Source of the DNA: Prochlorococcus marinus str. MIT 0917
GTDB taxonomy: Bacteria > Cyanobacteriota > Cyanobacteriia > PCC-6307 > Cyanobiaceae
NCBI RefSeq assembly: GCF_027359575.1
Contig: NZ_CP114784.1
Span: 62,001-126,000 of the forward strand
Reading direction: 5' to 3'
DNA: 64,000 nt
Below are positions 56,516-64,000 of the stretch, piece after piece. Both the position numbers and the translations under genes were made by a program. Each line of letters opens with the position of its first letter. Position 1 is the stretch's first letter. The notes beneath the pieces were generated by a model, which saw only the letters and a list, made by a program, of their open reading frames with translations, was not told where the DNA came from and made no database searches.

Positions 56516-57820
56516 ATGTTAAAGAGTTTTTTGAAAATATGTTTGTTATTATTTATTTCCCCTTCGCCATCTTTTTCCTTCCAGGCCAATTCTTCTACTT
56601 TGATTACTAATAATCCAAAGGAGATTATTGATCAGGTATGGCAAATTATATATCGCGACTTTTTGGACTATTCAGGAAAATATAAGGCAGAAGATTGGAT
56701 TAAATTAAGAAAGGAAATACTATTAACTAAATATTTTGATAATGACGCTGCATATATTGCCATAAAAGATATGTTGAGGGGATTAGATGATCCTTATACA
56801 AGATTTTTAGATCCTAAAGAATTCAATGAAATGAGAATAGATACAACTGGTGAATTGATGGGAGTAGGTATTCAAATTTCTCTAGATGAAGTTACTAATC
56901 AAATTGTTGTCGTTTCACCAATAGAAGGCACTCCTGCTTTTTTCGCAGGAATAAAACCTAAGGATATAATTGTATCTATAGATGGTAAGCCTATCGAAGG
57001 TCTGAGTATAGATAGTACCGTTAAACTTATTCGAGGTAAAAAAGGAACGAAAGTTGAACTTGGTATTATTAGAGACGAAGAGTTGTTAAATGTCTCATTA
57101 ATAAGAGATAGAATTGAAATCAATGTGGTTGAAAGTCGAATAAATAATACAGTTATAGGTGCAAAAATTGGTTATCTAAGGTTGAAACAATTTAATGCAA
57201 AATCTCCAAAAGAAATGAGTTTATCTATTAATGAATTAGAAAAACAAAAACCTTTTGGTTATGTATTAGATCTTAGAAGTAACCCTGGTGGTTTGCTTGA
57301 GGCAAGCATTGAGATAGCTAGACAATGGATAAATACAGGAATTATTGTTAGTACTAAAACAAAAGATGGTATTACTGATATTAGAAAAGCAAAAAGTAGA
57401 GCCTTAACTAAAAGACCAGTTGTAGTTTTAATCGATGAAGGGTCTGCGAGTGCTAGCGAGATTCTCTCTGGAGCAATTAAAGATAATAAAAGAGGAGTAT
57501 TGGTTGGGAACAAGACTTTTGGTAAGGGACTCGTTCAGTCTGTAAGATCTCTATCTGATGGCTCAGGCCTAACAGTTACAGTCGCTAAATATTTAACACC
57601 AAGTGGTAAAGATATAAATAAAAATGGAATAGAACCTGATTTTAGAGTAGACCTTTTGTTAAATGATAAAAATAGATTAACAAATTCAGATCTAGGAACT
57701 ATAAAAGATAATCAATATCTTGCGGCTGAAGATATATTACTTAAAAAGTTTAAGTTTGAAGATGATAGAAATTCTTATAACCCTTTAAAATCTAATTTAG
57801 GCTTTGCCCTGAAAAAATAG
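56516..57820 (+). CDS. Carboxyl-terminal processing protease (S41)
   Basis: From ATG 56516 (a TTG lies 9 bases upstream) the protein has 434 residues. It has an N-terminal signal-like helix (FLKICLLLFISPSPSFSF), a PDZ domain (MGVGIQISLDEV, then AGIKPKDIIVSIDGKPIEG), and the S41 core with Ser in DEGSASASEILSGAI (about 310) and the Lys of KTFGKGLVQ (about 337). Probably lumenal or periplasmic. It is not clear whether it is CtpA (D1 maturation) or a paralogue. Confidence 0.9.
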   Translation: MLKSFLKICLLLFISPSPSFSFQANSSTLITNNPKEIIDQVWQIIYRDFLDYSGKYKAEDWIKLRKEILLTKYFDNDAAYIAIKDMLRGLDDPYTRFLDPKEFNEMRIDTTGELMGVGIQISLDEVTNQIVVVSPIEGTPAFFAGIKPKDIIVSIDGKPIEGLSIDSTVKLIRGKKGTKVELGIIRDEELLNVSLIRDRIEINVVESRINNTVIGAKIGYLRLKQFNAKSPKEMSLSINELEKQKPFGYVLDLRSNPGGLLEASIEIARQWINTGIIVSTKTKDGITDIRKAKSRALTKRPVVVLIDEGSASASEILSGAIKDNKRGVLVGNKTFGKGLVQSVRSLSDGSGLTVTVAKYLTPSGKDINKNGIEPDFRVDLLLNDKNRLTNSDLGTIKDNQYLAAEDILLKKFKFEDDRNSYNPLKSNLGFALKK

Positions 57821-58375
57821 TTAACACTTATCAATTCTTCTATATCCATACCAGTCAGGAATAAGTTTTTCACTTCTTTTTTCTGGATCTGGGATTAAAT
57901 TTATTTCCCAATTCTCTATTTTTATAGGATGTAAATCGTCAACTTGATCCAAATAATTTATACCTGAATAGTCATCATTATGCTTATTCTCTAAATTTGA
58001 TTCCCAATTCTTTTTGGCTTTTCTCTTTGCATCAATAGGTTTCTTCGCGACAATTAGATTGAATTCGTGTTCTTCGTACATCTTTTTTGGATTGTACCCG
58101 CCTAAATTAACAAACCAAAGTGAAAAATCTTCTATTTGTGGGCTAATTAAACTATCTTTATTGGATTTAGATATGACTATTTTATATCCATCAACATATT
58201 TAATACACTTATAACTATCAATATGTAGTCCACTTTTCTTTCCTAACCATTGTTTCCTAAGCTCAGCGAATGTATCCTCTATCTTTTCACCTAAAACCCA
58301 TCTTACATCGTGTAATTCTATATTGCTTTTTAAACTTCTTCCACCTAATACAACAATAAAAAGGGATAAATCCAT
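57821..58375 (-). CDS. DUF1543 domain protein
   Basis: A 184-residue protein with two related halves. Each has a LGG-type strand (FIVVLGGRSLKSNIELHD and FVNLGGYNPKKMYEEHEFNLIVAKKPIDAKRKAK) followed by a helix and a Lys-rich stretch, which is the DUF1543 plan. Function unknown. It is in the nadA region and its end abuts the ctp stop. Confidence 0.8.
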   Translation of the reverse strand: MDLSLFIVVLGGRSLKSNIELHDVRWVLGEKIEDTFAELRKQWLGKKSGLHIDSYKCIKYVDGYKIVISKSNKDSLISPQIEDFSLWFVNLGGYNPKKMYEEHEFNLIVAKKPIDAKRKAKKNWESNLENKHNDDYSGINYLDQVDDLHPIKIENWEINLIPDPEKRSEKLIPDWYGYRRIDKC

Positions 58376-58384
58376 AAGATTGAT

Positions 58385-59371
58385 TCAATTACTCATATCC
58401 AGCATTTTTTTCATTGGCTTATAGGCCATTTCTCTAATTTTGTCGTCCATTTTTAATTCTGGGTTCATTTCTTTTAAACATTTATATACTTTTTCTAAGG
58501 TATTCATTCTCATGTATGGACATTCATTGCAACTGCATCCATCTAATCCAGGTACTTCGATATAGGTCTTTAAAGGTGCTGTTAATTTCATTTGATGAAT
58601 TATTCCTGGTTCAGTAAGAACAATAAATTTATTACTCGCACTATTTTGCGAGTAATTAAGCAATTTGCTTGTTGAACCTATGAAGTCTGCCAAATCTAAT
58701 AGACTTTCTTGGCACTCAGGGTGAGCGAGTACTTCAGCGTTTGGATTTTTGATTTTTAACTTTATAAGTGATTCTTCATTAAAAGTCTCATGGACAAGGC
58801 ATCTTCCTGGCCACAAGGTTAATTTTCTACCACTTTGACGTTCAACCCATCTACCAAGATTCCTATCGGGTGAAAATAAAATTGGTAGATCTTTGGGTAA
58901 TTTGTTTACAAGATCCACTGCGTTACTACTTGTACAAATCAGGTCACTTTTTGCTTTTACCGCTGCACTGCAATTTATATAGCTGATCGCAAAATGATCA
59001 GGATGCTTGTCTAAGAATTTTTGAAAGTCATCGGGTTGGCAATCATCTGCAAGTGTACATCCAGCATCAAAATCAGGGAGAAGAACAGTCTTGTTTGGGC
59101 ACAAGATCTTCGCTGTCTCAGCCATAAAATGGACGCCACAAAAAACTATTACATCTGCATTTGTCTCAGAGGCTTTTCTAGATAATTCAAGTGAGTCCCC
59201 AATAAAATCTGCAATATCTTGTATTTCAGGTTCTTGATAGTAATGAGCAAGAATTATTGCATTCCTTTTTTCACGCAAAAAATTTATCTCATCAGTGAGA
59301 TTTTTGGTTTTATTTGAGACTGATTTATCAGTCTTGTAATAGGAAACAGTAGTAATTAGTTTCCAACTCAA
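58385..59371 (-). CDS. nadA: Quinolinate synthase
   Basis: A 328-residue 4Fe-4S enzyme that condenses iminoaspartate with dihydroxyacetone phosphate for NAD synthesis. It has AIILAHYYQEPEIQDIADF, VIVFCGVHFMAETAKIL (a cluster Cys), DLICTSSNAV, HPECQESL and PGLDGCSCNECPYMRMN, which carry the remaining cluster cysteines. A 9-bp inverted repeat (58631-58639 with 58648-58656) is within the gene. Confidence 0.96.
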   Translation of the reverse strand: MSWKLITTVSYYKTDKSVSNKTKNLTDEINFLREKRNAIILAHYYQEPEIQDIADFIGDSLELSRKASETNADVIVFCGVHFMAETAKILCPNKTVLLPDFDAGCTLADDCQPDDFQKFLDKHPDHFAISYINCSAAVKAKSDLICTSSNAVDLVNKLPKDLPILFSPDRNLGRWVERQSGRKLTLWPGRCLVHETFNEESLIKLKIKNPNAEVLAHPECQESLLDLADFIGSTSKLLNYSQNSASNKFIVLTEPGIIHQMKLTAPLKTYIEVPGLDGCSCNECPYMRMNTLEKVYKCLKEMNPELKMDDKIREMAYKPMKKMLDMSN

Positions 59372-59411
59372 TGTGTTGGGGCAGTATAGAGGGTAATTTC
59401 CAAAAAAAGAT

Positions 59412-60263
59412 CTGACAGATATCCGAATTGCTATCGCTGGGGATTTACATGGGTCATGGAGTCAGGATGATCTGGATTTGCTTTTGGAACTAAATCCTGA
59501 TGGTGTTTTATTTGTTGGTGATTTATCTGATGGCGATTTAAGAATTATTCGAGCAATAAATAAAATTTCTATTCCTACTTCAGTAATACTTGGAAATCAT
59601 GATAGAGGTAGAGACGGATCTGGAGATGTTTTAAGAACCCAATTGGATTTGTTAGGTGAAAAGAATTGTTCATGGAATTTATCAAAATGGGGACTAAATC
59701 AACTTTCTGTCGTTGGAGCTAGACCTTGCAGTGGTGGTGGTGGTTTTTTCTTAACACCAGAAGTTAAGTCTGTATTCGGGGAAGTAAGCCTTGATGAATC
59801 TGTCTCAAGGATTGTTTCTGCTGCCAAATCTGCACCATTAGATTTTCCTTTATTAATACTTGCTCATTCAGGACCAGTGGGCCTGGGATCAGAATCTTCT
59901 AGTCTTTGTGGCAGAGATTGGAAATTACCATCAATGGATTGGGGCGATAAAGATCTTGGTATCGCAATTGATCAAATTCGTAAATTTAGGGTTCCAGAAT
60001 TAGTCGTTTTTGGCCACACTCATCATCAATTAAGAATAGGGGGGAATCGTACTAGAAAAACTTTTGCTCAAGATCTATGGGGGACTTCATATTTAAATGC
60101 TGCGTGTGTTCCAAGAAGAGGTATTGATTCTGCAGGTGAGAATTTGTGTCATTTTTCATGGGTTGAGTTCTCTAATGGCAAGCTGGTCCATGCATCGCAC
60201 AGATGGTTTAGGAATGATGCATCAATTGCATATAAAGAGATTTTATTAAACCAAAAAATTTAA
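59412..60263 (+). CDS. Metallophosphoesterase (TIGR04168-like), non-canonical start
   Basis: A calcineurin-like phosphoesterase. The metal-binding Asp and His occur in IAIAGDLHGSW, which lies upstream of every ATG, GTG or TTG in the frame. Then come VLFVGDLSDGD, LGNHDRG, and the late GHTHHQ motif. The frame opens after TAA 59394-59396; CTG 59412 (giving L/M-T-D-I-R-I-A-I) is the most natural start, with ATT 59427 next. From TTG 59478 the protein would lack its first metal ligands. Single domain of about 283 residues. Confidence 0.85.
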   Translation: MTDIRIAIAGDLHGSWSQDDLDLLLELNPDGVLFVGDLSDGDLRIIRAINKISIPTSVILGNHDRGRDGSGDVLRTQLDLLGEKNCSWNLSKWGLNQLSVVGARPCSGGGGFFLTPEVKSVFGEVSLDESVSRIVSAAKSAPLDFPLLILAHSGPVGLGSESSSLCGRDWKLPSMDWGDKDLGIAIDQIRKFRVPELVVFGHTHHQLRIGGNRTRKTFAQDLWGTSYLNAACVPRRGIDSAGENLCHFSWVEFSNGKLVHASHRWFRNDASIAYKEILLNQKI

Positions 60264-60301
60264 TATTCAATAGGTTTTATTGTTTTCATAATCAATGGAT
60301 T

Positions 60302-61105
60302 TTAACTTTGATTATTTAAATCAGAATCTTTAAATTTTCTTTCTGCAATCAAATATGCACCAATTGCAGAGCCTATAAATCCTAAAATGTTTCTCATTAA
60401 AGGCAAAATGTCATTAGTTCTTGTTACCACAGGAGCAATTCCAAATATTCCAAATAGCATTATCCAAAGTGGGGAAAGGAGCAAAAGCCATCCTATTGAA
60501 AATGATTCATTTTCTTTTCTTGGAGAGGCTGCGAAACCTGCAATGACTCCTCCCAACAAAGAAGTCAACAAAGTCCATTGCCATTGTTCCTGGGGCAAGC
60601 CAGGTACAACTTCACAACCACCACGGTCTAAGCAGGTCTCAACAGCTTGTATTGAAGCTAAGATTGCACCGTCTTCTCCATTATCTCTTACATAAAATTG
60701 GTTACCAAACCTAGTTTGTAATTCCACCCAAAATATTCTGGGCATTAGAGCAAAATATGCATCTCCAACATTAAAACTAAGTAAATTCCCTCCTCTTGGG
60801 TCAGCAATTATAAGTAAACTTGTCTCATCAAGATTCCAAAAGTCTTTGACGGCTAAACCAGGAGTTTTCTCATATTGAGACAAAACCCTTATTTTCCACC
60901 CAGTTTCTTGTTCATAAGAATTTAGTGAGTTCTCCAAGTCTAATCTTTGTTTCTCACTAAGAGTTTTTGCGAGATCAATTATGGGTGTTTGTTCTTTTGG
61001 TAATAGTTCAGGATTATTGTAAGCAAATGCTCTCCCGCCCATTGAAAACATAATTACTAGTCCCAGACAAAAAATTATGGCTCTTTTAAATGATTTCTTC
61101 AGCAT
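60302..61105 (-). CDS. TPM-domain protein, Psb32-like
   Basis: A 267-residue protein with a signal peptide (AIIFCLGLVIMFSMGGRAFA). The TPM domain (LLPKEQTPIIDLAKTLSEKQRLDLENSL, then VLSQYEKTPGL, then LLIIADPRGGNLLSFNVGD) is the plan of Psb32/TLP18.3, a lumenal protein of photosystem II repair. Two C-terminal membrane helices (about 190-255) follow, with a short charged tail. It is probably anchored in the thylakoid membrane. Confidence 0.88.
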   Translation of the reverse strand: MLKKSFKRAIIFCLGLVIMFSMGGRAFAYNNPELLPKEQTPIIDLAKTLSEKQRLDLENSLNSYEQETGWKIRVLSQYEKTPGLAVKDFWNLDETSLLIIADPRGGNLLSFNVGDAYFALMPRIFWVELQTRFGNQFYVRDNGEDGAILASIQAVETCLDRGGCEVVPGLPQEQWQWTLLTSLLGGVIAGFAASPRKENESFSIGWLLLLSPLWIMLFGIFGIAPVVTRTNDILPLMRNILGFIGSAIGAYLIAERKFKDSDLNNQS

Positions 61106-61137
61106 TTGCTTGAGTTTCTCTGAAGTTATTCTCCATC

Positions 61138-62340
61138 ATGATTGACCCGACCGCGAGATGTCCTCAATGGTTAATTGATCGCATTAATGATAGTGGCGGT
61201 TCAATTAGTTTCTATCGATATATGGATTTAGTTTTAAATGATCCAGAAAATGGATTTTATTCAACTGGGAAATTAAATATTGGTAAGAATGGAGACTTTT
61301 GTACTTCGCCATCTTTGAGTAATGATTTTGCACGTTTATTAGCTATTCAAGTAGTTGATTGGCTTCTTGATCTAGAAAAATCAGGAATTGATTCCGAATT
61401 GTTTTCACTTATTGAGATTGGACCAGGAGAAGGAACTTTATCAAGAGATTTGATAGTAGCTATTGCTGAAATCGCACCTGCTTTGATTTGTAAAATAGAG
61501 CTTGTTTTAGTTGAATTGAATTTAGGGATGAGAAGGCGGCAAGAAAAATTACTTCTTGATTTGGAGGGGATAAATTGTCGCTGGAGCAGCATCGAAGATC
61601 TAATCTTAAGTCCAGTAACTGGTGTAGTTATTGCTAATGAAGTTTTGGATGCATTTCCTGTAGAGCGATTGGTTTTTAGTGACAATAAAGTTTTTAGGCA
61701 GGGAGTTTCTTTAAAAAAAATAAATGATGAATTTTTTTTGGAATTTGCTGACCTTAAGCCTACTTTTGGGATTATTAAATTTTTAAAAGAATCTAATAGT
61801 CTTTTAAAGATTGAGTTTCCACCAAAGGATATTTGTAATAGATGGGTTACCGAATGGCATTGTGATGTACCGAGTTGGTTTAGAAAATTGTCTAAGGTTT
61901 TAATTAATGGCTCTTTATTAGTTGTCGACTATGCGATGGAATCGAAGCGCTATTACAACAAAATGAGAAATGACGGTACTCTTATTGCCTATAGAAATCA
62001 AGAGGCAAATCCTAATGTTTTAAAAGATGCTGGCTTATGTGATTTGACAGCACATTTATGTATTGAATCAACCATCAATTATGCTCTGACTAATGGATGG
62101 AAGTTTATGGGTGAGACTAGGCAGGGGCAAGCTCTCTTGGCGTTAGGACTTTCAAATTTTCTTTATTCTCTTCAAAATACAAGTAGTAATGATCTATCAG
62201 CCGCATTAAATCGAAGAGAGTCATTATTGAGGCTAGTTGATCCAATTGGACTAGGGGACTTTAGGTGGTTAGCTTTTCAGAAGGATAGTAGTTGCGGTCT
62301 GACTTTAAGAAATCGTTTTCTTGAAGAGCCAATTAGCTAA
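61138..62340 (+). CDS. MidA/NDUFAF7-like SAM-dependent methyltransferase
   Basis: A 400-residue class I methyltransferase of the DUF185/MidA family. It has SFYRYMDLVLNDPENGFYSTG at the N-terminus, SAM motif I in LIEIGPGEGTLSRDL, VIANEVLDAFPVERL and LLVVDYAM. The mitochondrial member methylates an arginine in complex I; here an NDH-1-like target is possible but not shown. Eight bases overlap with aroB. Confidence 0.88.
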   Translation: MIDPTARCPQWLIDRINDSGGSISFYRYMDLVLNDPENGFYSTGKLNIGKNGDFCTSPSLSNDFARLLAIQVVDWLLDLEKSGIDSELFSLIEIGPGEGTLSRDLIVAIAEIAPALICKIELVLVELNLGMRRRQEKLLLDLEGINCRWSSIEDLILSPVTGVVIANEVLDAFPVERLVFSDNKVFRQGVSLKKINDEFFLEFADLKPTFGIIKFLKESNSLLKIEFPPKDICNRWVTEWHCDVPSWFRKLSKVLINGSLLVVDYAMESKRYYNKMRNDGTLIAYRNQEANPNVLKDAGLCDLTAHLCIESTINYALTNGWKFMGETRQGQALLALGLSNFLYSLQNTSSNDLSAALNRRESLLRLVDPIGLGDFRWLAFQKDSSCGLTLRNRFLEEPIS

Positions 62341-63439
62341 GTTTTTGCAAGCATTCATGAATCTCTTTATTAGAGATATTATTTAATAATTGTACATCAC
62401 CAATTTTTAATGGCATAACGAAACTCACTTTGCCATTTTTAACTTTCTTGTCTCCTTGAAGTGAGCTTAGAACACTCTCTATTTCAAGCTTTGGCCACTT
62501 GGTGGGTAAACCTGCTTTTTCTATTAAGTGTTTCTGCCTTTTTGCATCAATATCTTTCCACAATCCCCTCTGAACGGCTAACTGACCTACTGCAACCATA
62601 CCCATTGCGACTGCCTCACCATGAAGCCATTTCCCATAACCACAAAGATTTTCTATTACGTGACCAAATGTGTGTCCATAATTTAAGAATGCTCTAACTC
62701 CACTTTCCTTTTCATCTTTTACAACAATATCTGCTTTAGATTTTGCAGAACGCTTGATTATTTCTAGTAGTAGTTTCTCATTCATTTTTGAAAGATCAGA
62801 AATATTATCTTGCTTCTCTAGAAGTTCGAATAGTTCTAAGTCTGAAATAACTCCATACTTTATTATTTCAGCCATACCTGCTTTAAACTCTCGTGATGGG
62901 AGCGTAAATAATGTTTTAGGGTCTATTAACACCAATTTAGGTTGATGAAAAGCACCTATAAGATTTTTACCTTTTGAATGATTTATGCCAGTTTTACCAC
63001 CAATGGAGGCATCAACCATGGCAAGTAGTGTCGTAGGGATTTGGACTACATGAATACCACGCAACCAAGTAGCAGCTGCAAACCCAGTCATGTCTCCAAT
63101 TACCCCACCTCCAAGGGCAATCATTAATGATCCTCTTTCTAATCTCGCTTCATATGCTGCATCGTGTATTAAATCTATAGAAGATTGATTCTTTTGGTCT
63201 TCTCCTGCTTTTATTATTAAAAGTCTTGGATTGTATTCCCTTTCAATCAAACTTTTAATGATGTAATCACCATATTGATCAGAGACTTCTTTATTAGATA
63301 CGACTAATACTTTTAGTCCTTTCCTAAAACCAATATTACATAGTTCATCTCCTATGCACTCAAGACTATTTTTTCCAATAACTATTTCGTATGGGCTGCT
63401 AGTTAAAGAGACTTTTATATGGTGGTTGTCTTTATTCAC
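62333..63439 (-). CDS. aroB: 3-dehydroquinate synthase
   Basis: A 368-residue NAD- and zinc-dependent enzyme, step two of the shikimate pathway. It shows ALGGGVIGDMTGFAAATWLRGIHVVQIPTTLLAMVDASIGGKTGIN, AEIIKYG, NYGHTFGHVIE and KWLHGEAVAMGM, which contains metal-binding histidines. Full length. Confidence 0.97.
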   Translation of the reverse strand: MNKDNHHIKVSLTSSPYEIVIGKNSLECIGDELCNIGFRKGLKVLVVSNKEVSDQYGDYIIKSLIEREYNPRLLIIKAGEDQKNQSSIDLIHDAAYEARLERGSLMIALGGGVIGDMTGFAAATWLRGIHVVQIPTTLLAMVDASIGGKTGINHSKGKNLIGAFHQPKLVLIDPKTLFTLPSREFKAGMAEIIKYGVISDLELFELLEKQDNISDLSKMNEKLLLEIIKRSAKSKADIVVKDEKESGVRAFLNYGHTFGHVIENLCGYGKWLHGEAVAMGMVAVGQLAVQRGLWKDIDAKRQKHLIEKAGLPTKWPKLEIESVLSSLQGDKKVKNGKVSFVMPLKIGDVQLLNNISNKEIHECLQKLS

Positions 63440-63720
63440 AGTTGTTAGGATATAAGATTTTGATGGTTTATTAAGTTAAATCATCAAATTATAGAAGTAA
63501 TTATATGTTTGACTAACACATTTAATAATCAAATGATATGTATTCGTATACGATCAGTATTTATTCCGGGATCAAAATAATCACATAGTGGAATATTATT
63601 TGGGTTGTGAATTAAGAATGTTTTTATTAAAATCATAATTTAAACAGTATTTCTGTTTGTTCGCGATTTTGTTGTTTGTCTACAAGTGAGCAAAGCTCTA
63701 ATGATGAGGTCCTTAACTAA
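63440..63720. other. Intergenic region upstream of purK, possible small RNA
   Basis: 281 bases without a gene. There is a 10-bp palindrome TCGTATACGA (63544-63553). A nested hairpin pairs AAAATC (63629-63634) with GATTTT (63665-63670), and AAACAG (63642-63647) with CTGTTT (63653-63658). From general knowledge, cyanobacterial 6S RNA genes are described beside purK, so this is the place to look, but I could not fold a complete 6S RNA by eye. Confidence 0.25.
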
Positions 63721-64000
63721 ATGATTGGGGTCGTGGGTGGAGGACAGCTGGCAATGCTTCTAGTTGAGGCTGGAAAGAAAAGAGATGTTGATGTCGTTGT
63801 TCAGACGACAGCCAAAACTGATCCTGCTGCTAAAAAGACAAATCAAGTTATTTTGCATGATCCTACTAATCCTGTGGGTACAAAACTTCTTGCCGAAAAG
63901 TCTCGCTTGATTACTTTTGAGAATGAATGGGTTGATATCCCTAGTTTACTTCTGCTTGAAAAAAAGGGAGTTACTTTTATCCCTAAACTTCAGTCAATAA
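63721..64000 (+). CDS. purK: 5-(carboxyamino)imidazole ribonucleotide synthase, 3' end outside window
   Basis: ATP-grasp enzyme of purine synthesis; only the first 93 codons are present. It begins MIGVVGGGQLAMLLVEAGKK, the PurK N-terminal signature, with VILHDPTNP and LITFENEWV. ATG 63721 immediately follows a stop codon, so the start is clear. The gene runs off the end of the window. Confidence 0.95.
   Translation, partial: MIGVVGGGQLAMLLVEAGKKRDVDVVVQTTAKTDPAAKKTNQVILHDPTNPVGTKLLAEKSRLITFENEWVDIPSLLLLEKKGVTFIPKLQSI

Overview
This is low-GC chromosomal DNA from a marine picocyanobacterium, almost certainly Prochlorococcus and probably a low-light-adapted lineage. The evidence is a Pcb chlorophyll-binding antenna protein, a CrtL-type lycopene cyclase, Psb32-like and CPP1-like photosynthesis-related proteins, a B12-dependent class II ribonucleotide reductase (NrdJ), a phnDCE cluster, very short intergenic spacers, and many small lineage-specific proteins. 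There are no transposases, integrases or CRISPR arrays. The lineage is inferred from gene content; no comparison could be run.

Layout. 1-7.6 kb: acs (cut at the window edge), a DUF1350 hydrolase, a DnaQ-like exonuclease, hisS, ugd and small proteins. 7.6-13 kb: pcb with a strong terminator, a GltS-type transporter, a GST, and a GIY-YIG-like domain fused to membrane helices. 13-18.6 kb: an SDR plus lycopene cyclase pair, a second SDR, an MscS channel, an isochorismatase-like hydrolase and a Fur-family regulator. 18.6-23.8 kb: an ArsS-like radical SAM protein and a glucosylglycerol-phosphate-phosphatase-like protein, divergent from a two-gene unit (a dehydrogenase-like protein and an APH-fold kinase); this is a candidate uncharacterised small-molecule pathway. 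23.8-29.3 kb: metY and metA (methionine by direct sulfhydrylation), a GlcE-like FAD oxidase carrying a run of 22 asparagines encoded by an ATT/AAT microsatellite, and a CbiX/SirB chelatase. 29.3-34.5 kb: DUF2811, a GMC oxidoreductase, a pentapeptide-repeat protein and a GT39-like membrane glycosyltransferase.

34.5-39.1 kb is the accessory part. An intact tRNA-Ser(UGA) lies between a decayed 3'-half copy on one side and a 5'-half copy 3.4 kb away on the other. Between and around these are 38-115-residue proteins (including a short CP12-like protein and a pair of paralogous membrane peptides, one broken by TGA), a cobalamin-riboswitch-like element with a following terminator, and long hairpins. 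This has the look of a decayed tRNA-targeted mobile island, although no recombinase remains.

39-64 kb returns to core housekeeping: nrdJ, a methyltransferase, prfC, a CPP1-like protein, hslO, an ABC ATPase, rsmE, a DUF92 (VTE6-like) protein, phnDCE, an aspartate-type aminotransferase, a type-4-like uracil-DNA glycosylase, ispG, a carboxyl-terminal protease, nadA, a metallophosphoesterase, a Psb32-like protein, a MidA-like methyltransferase, aroB, and the start of purK. Several conserved reading frames extend upstream of any ATG/GTG/TTG codon, so their starts are either non-canonical or altered. These cases are listed separately.
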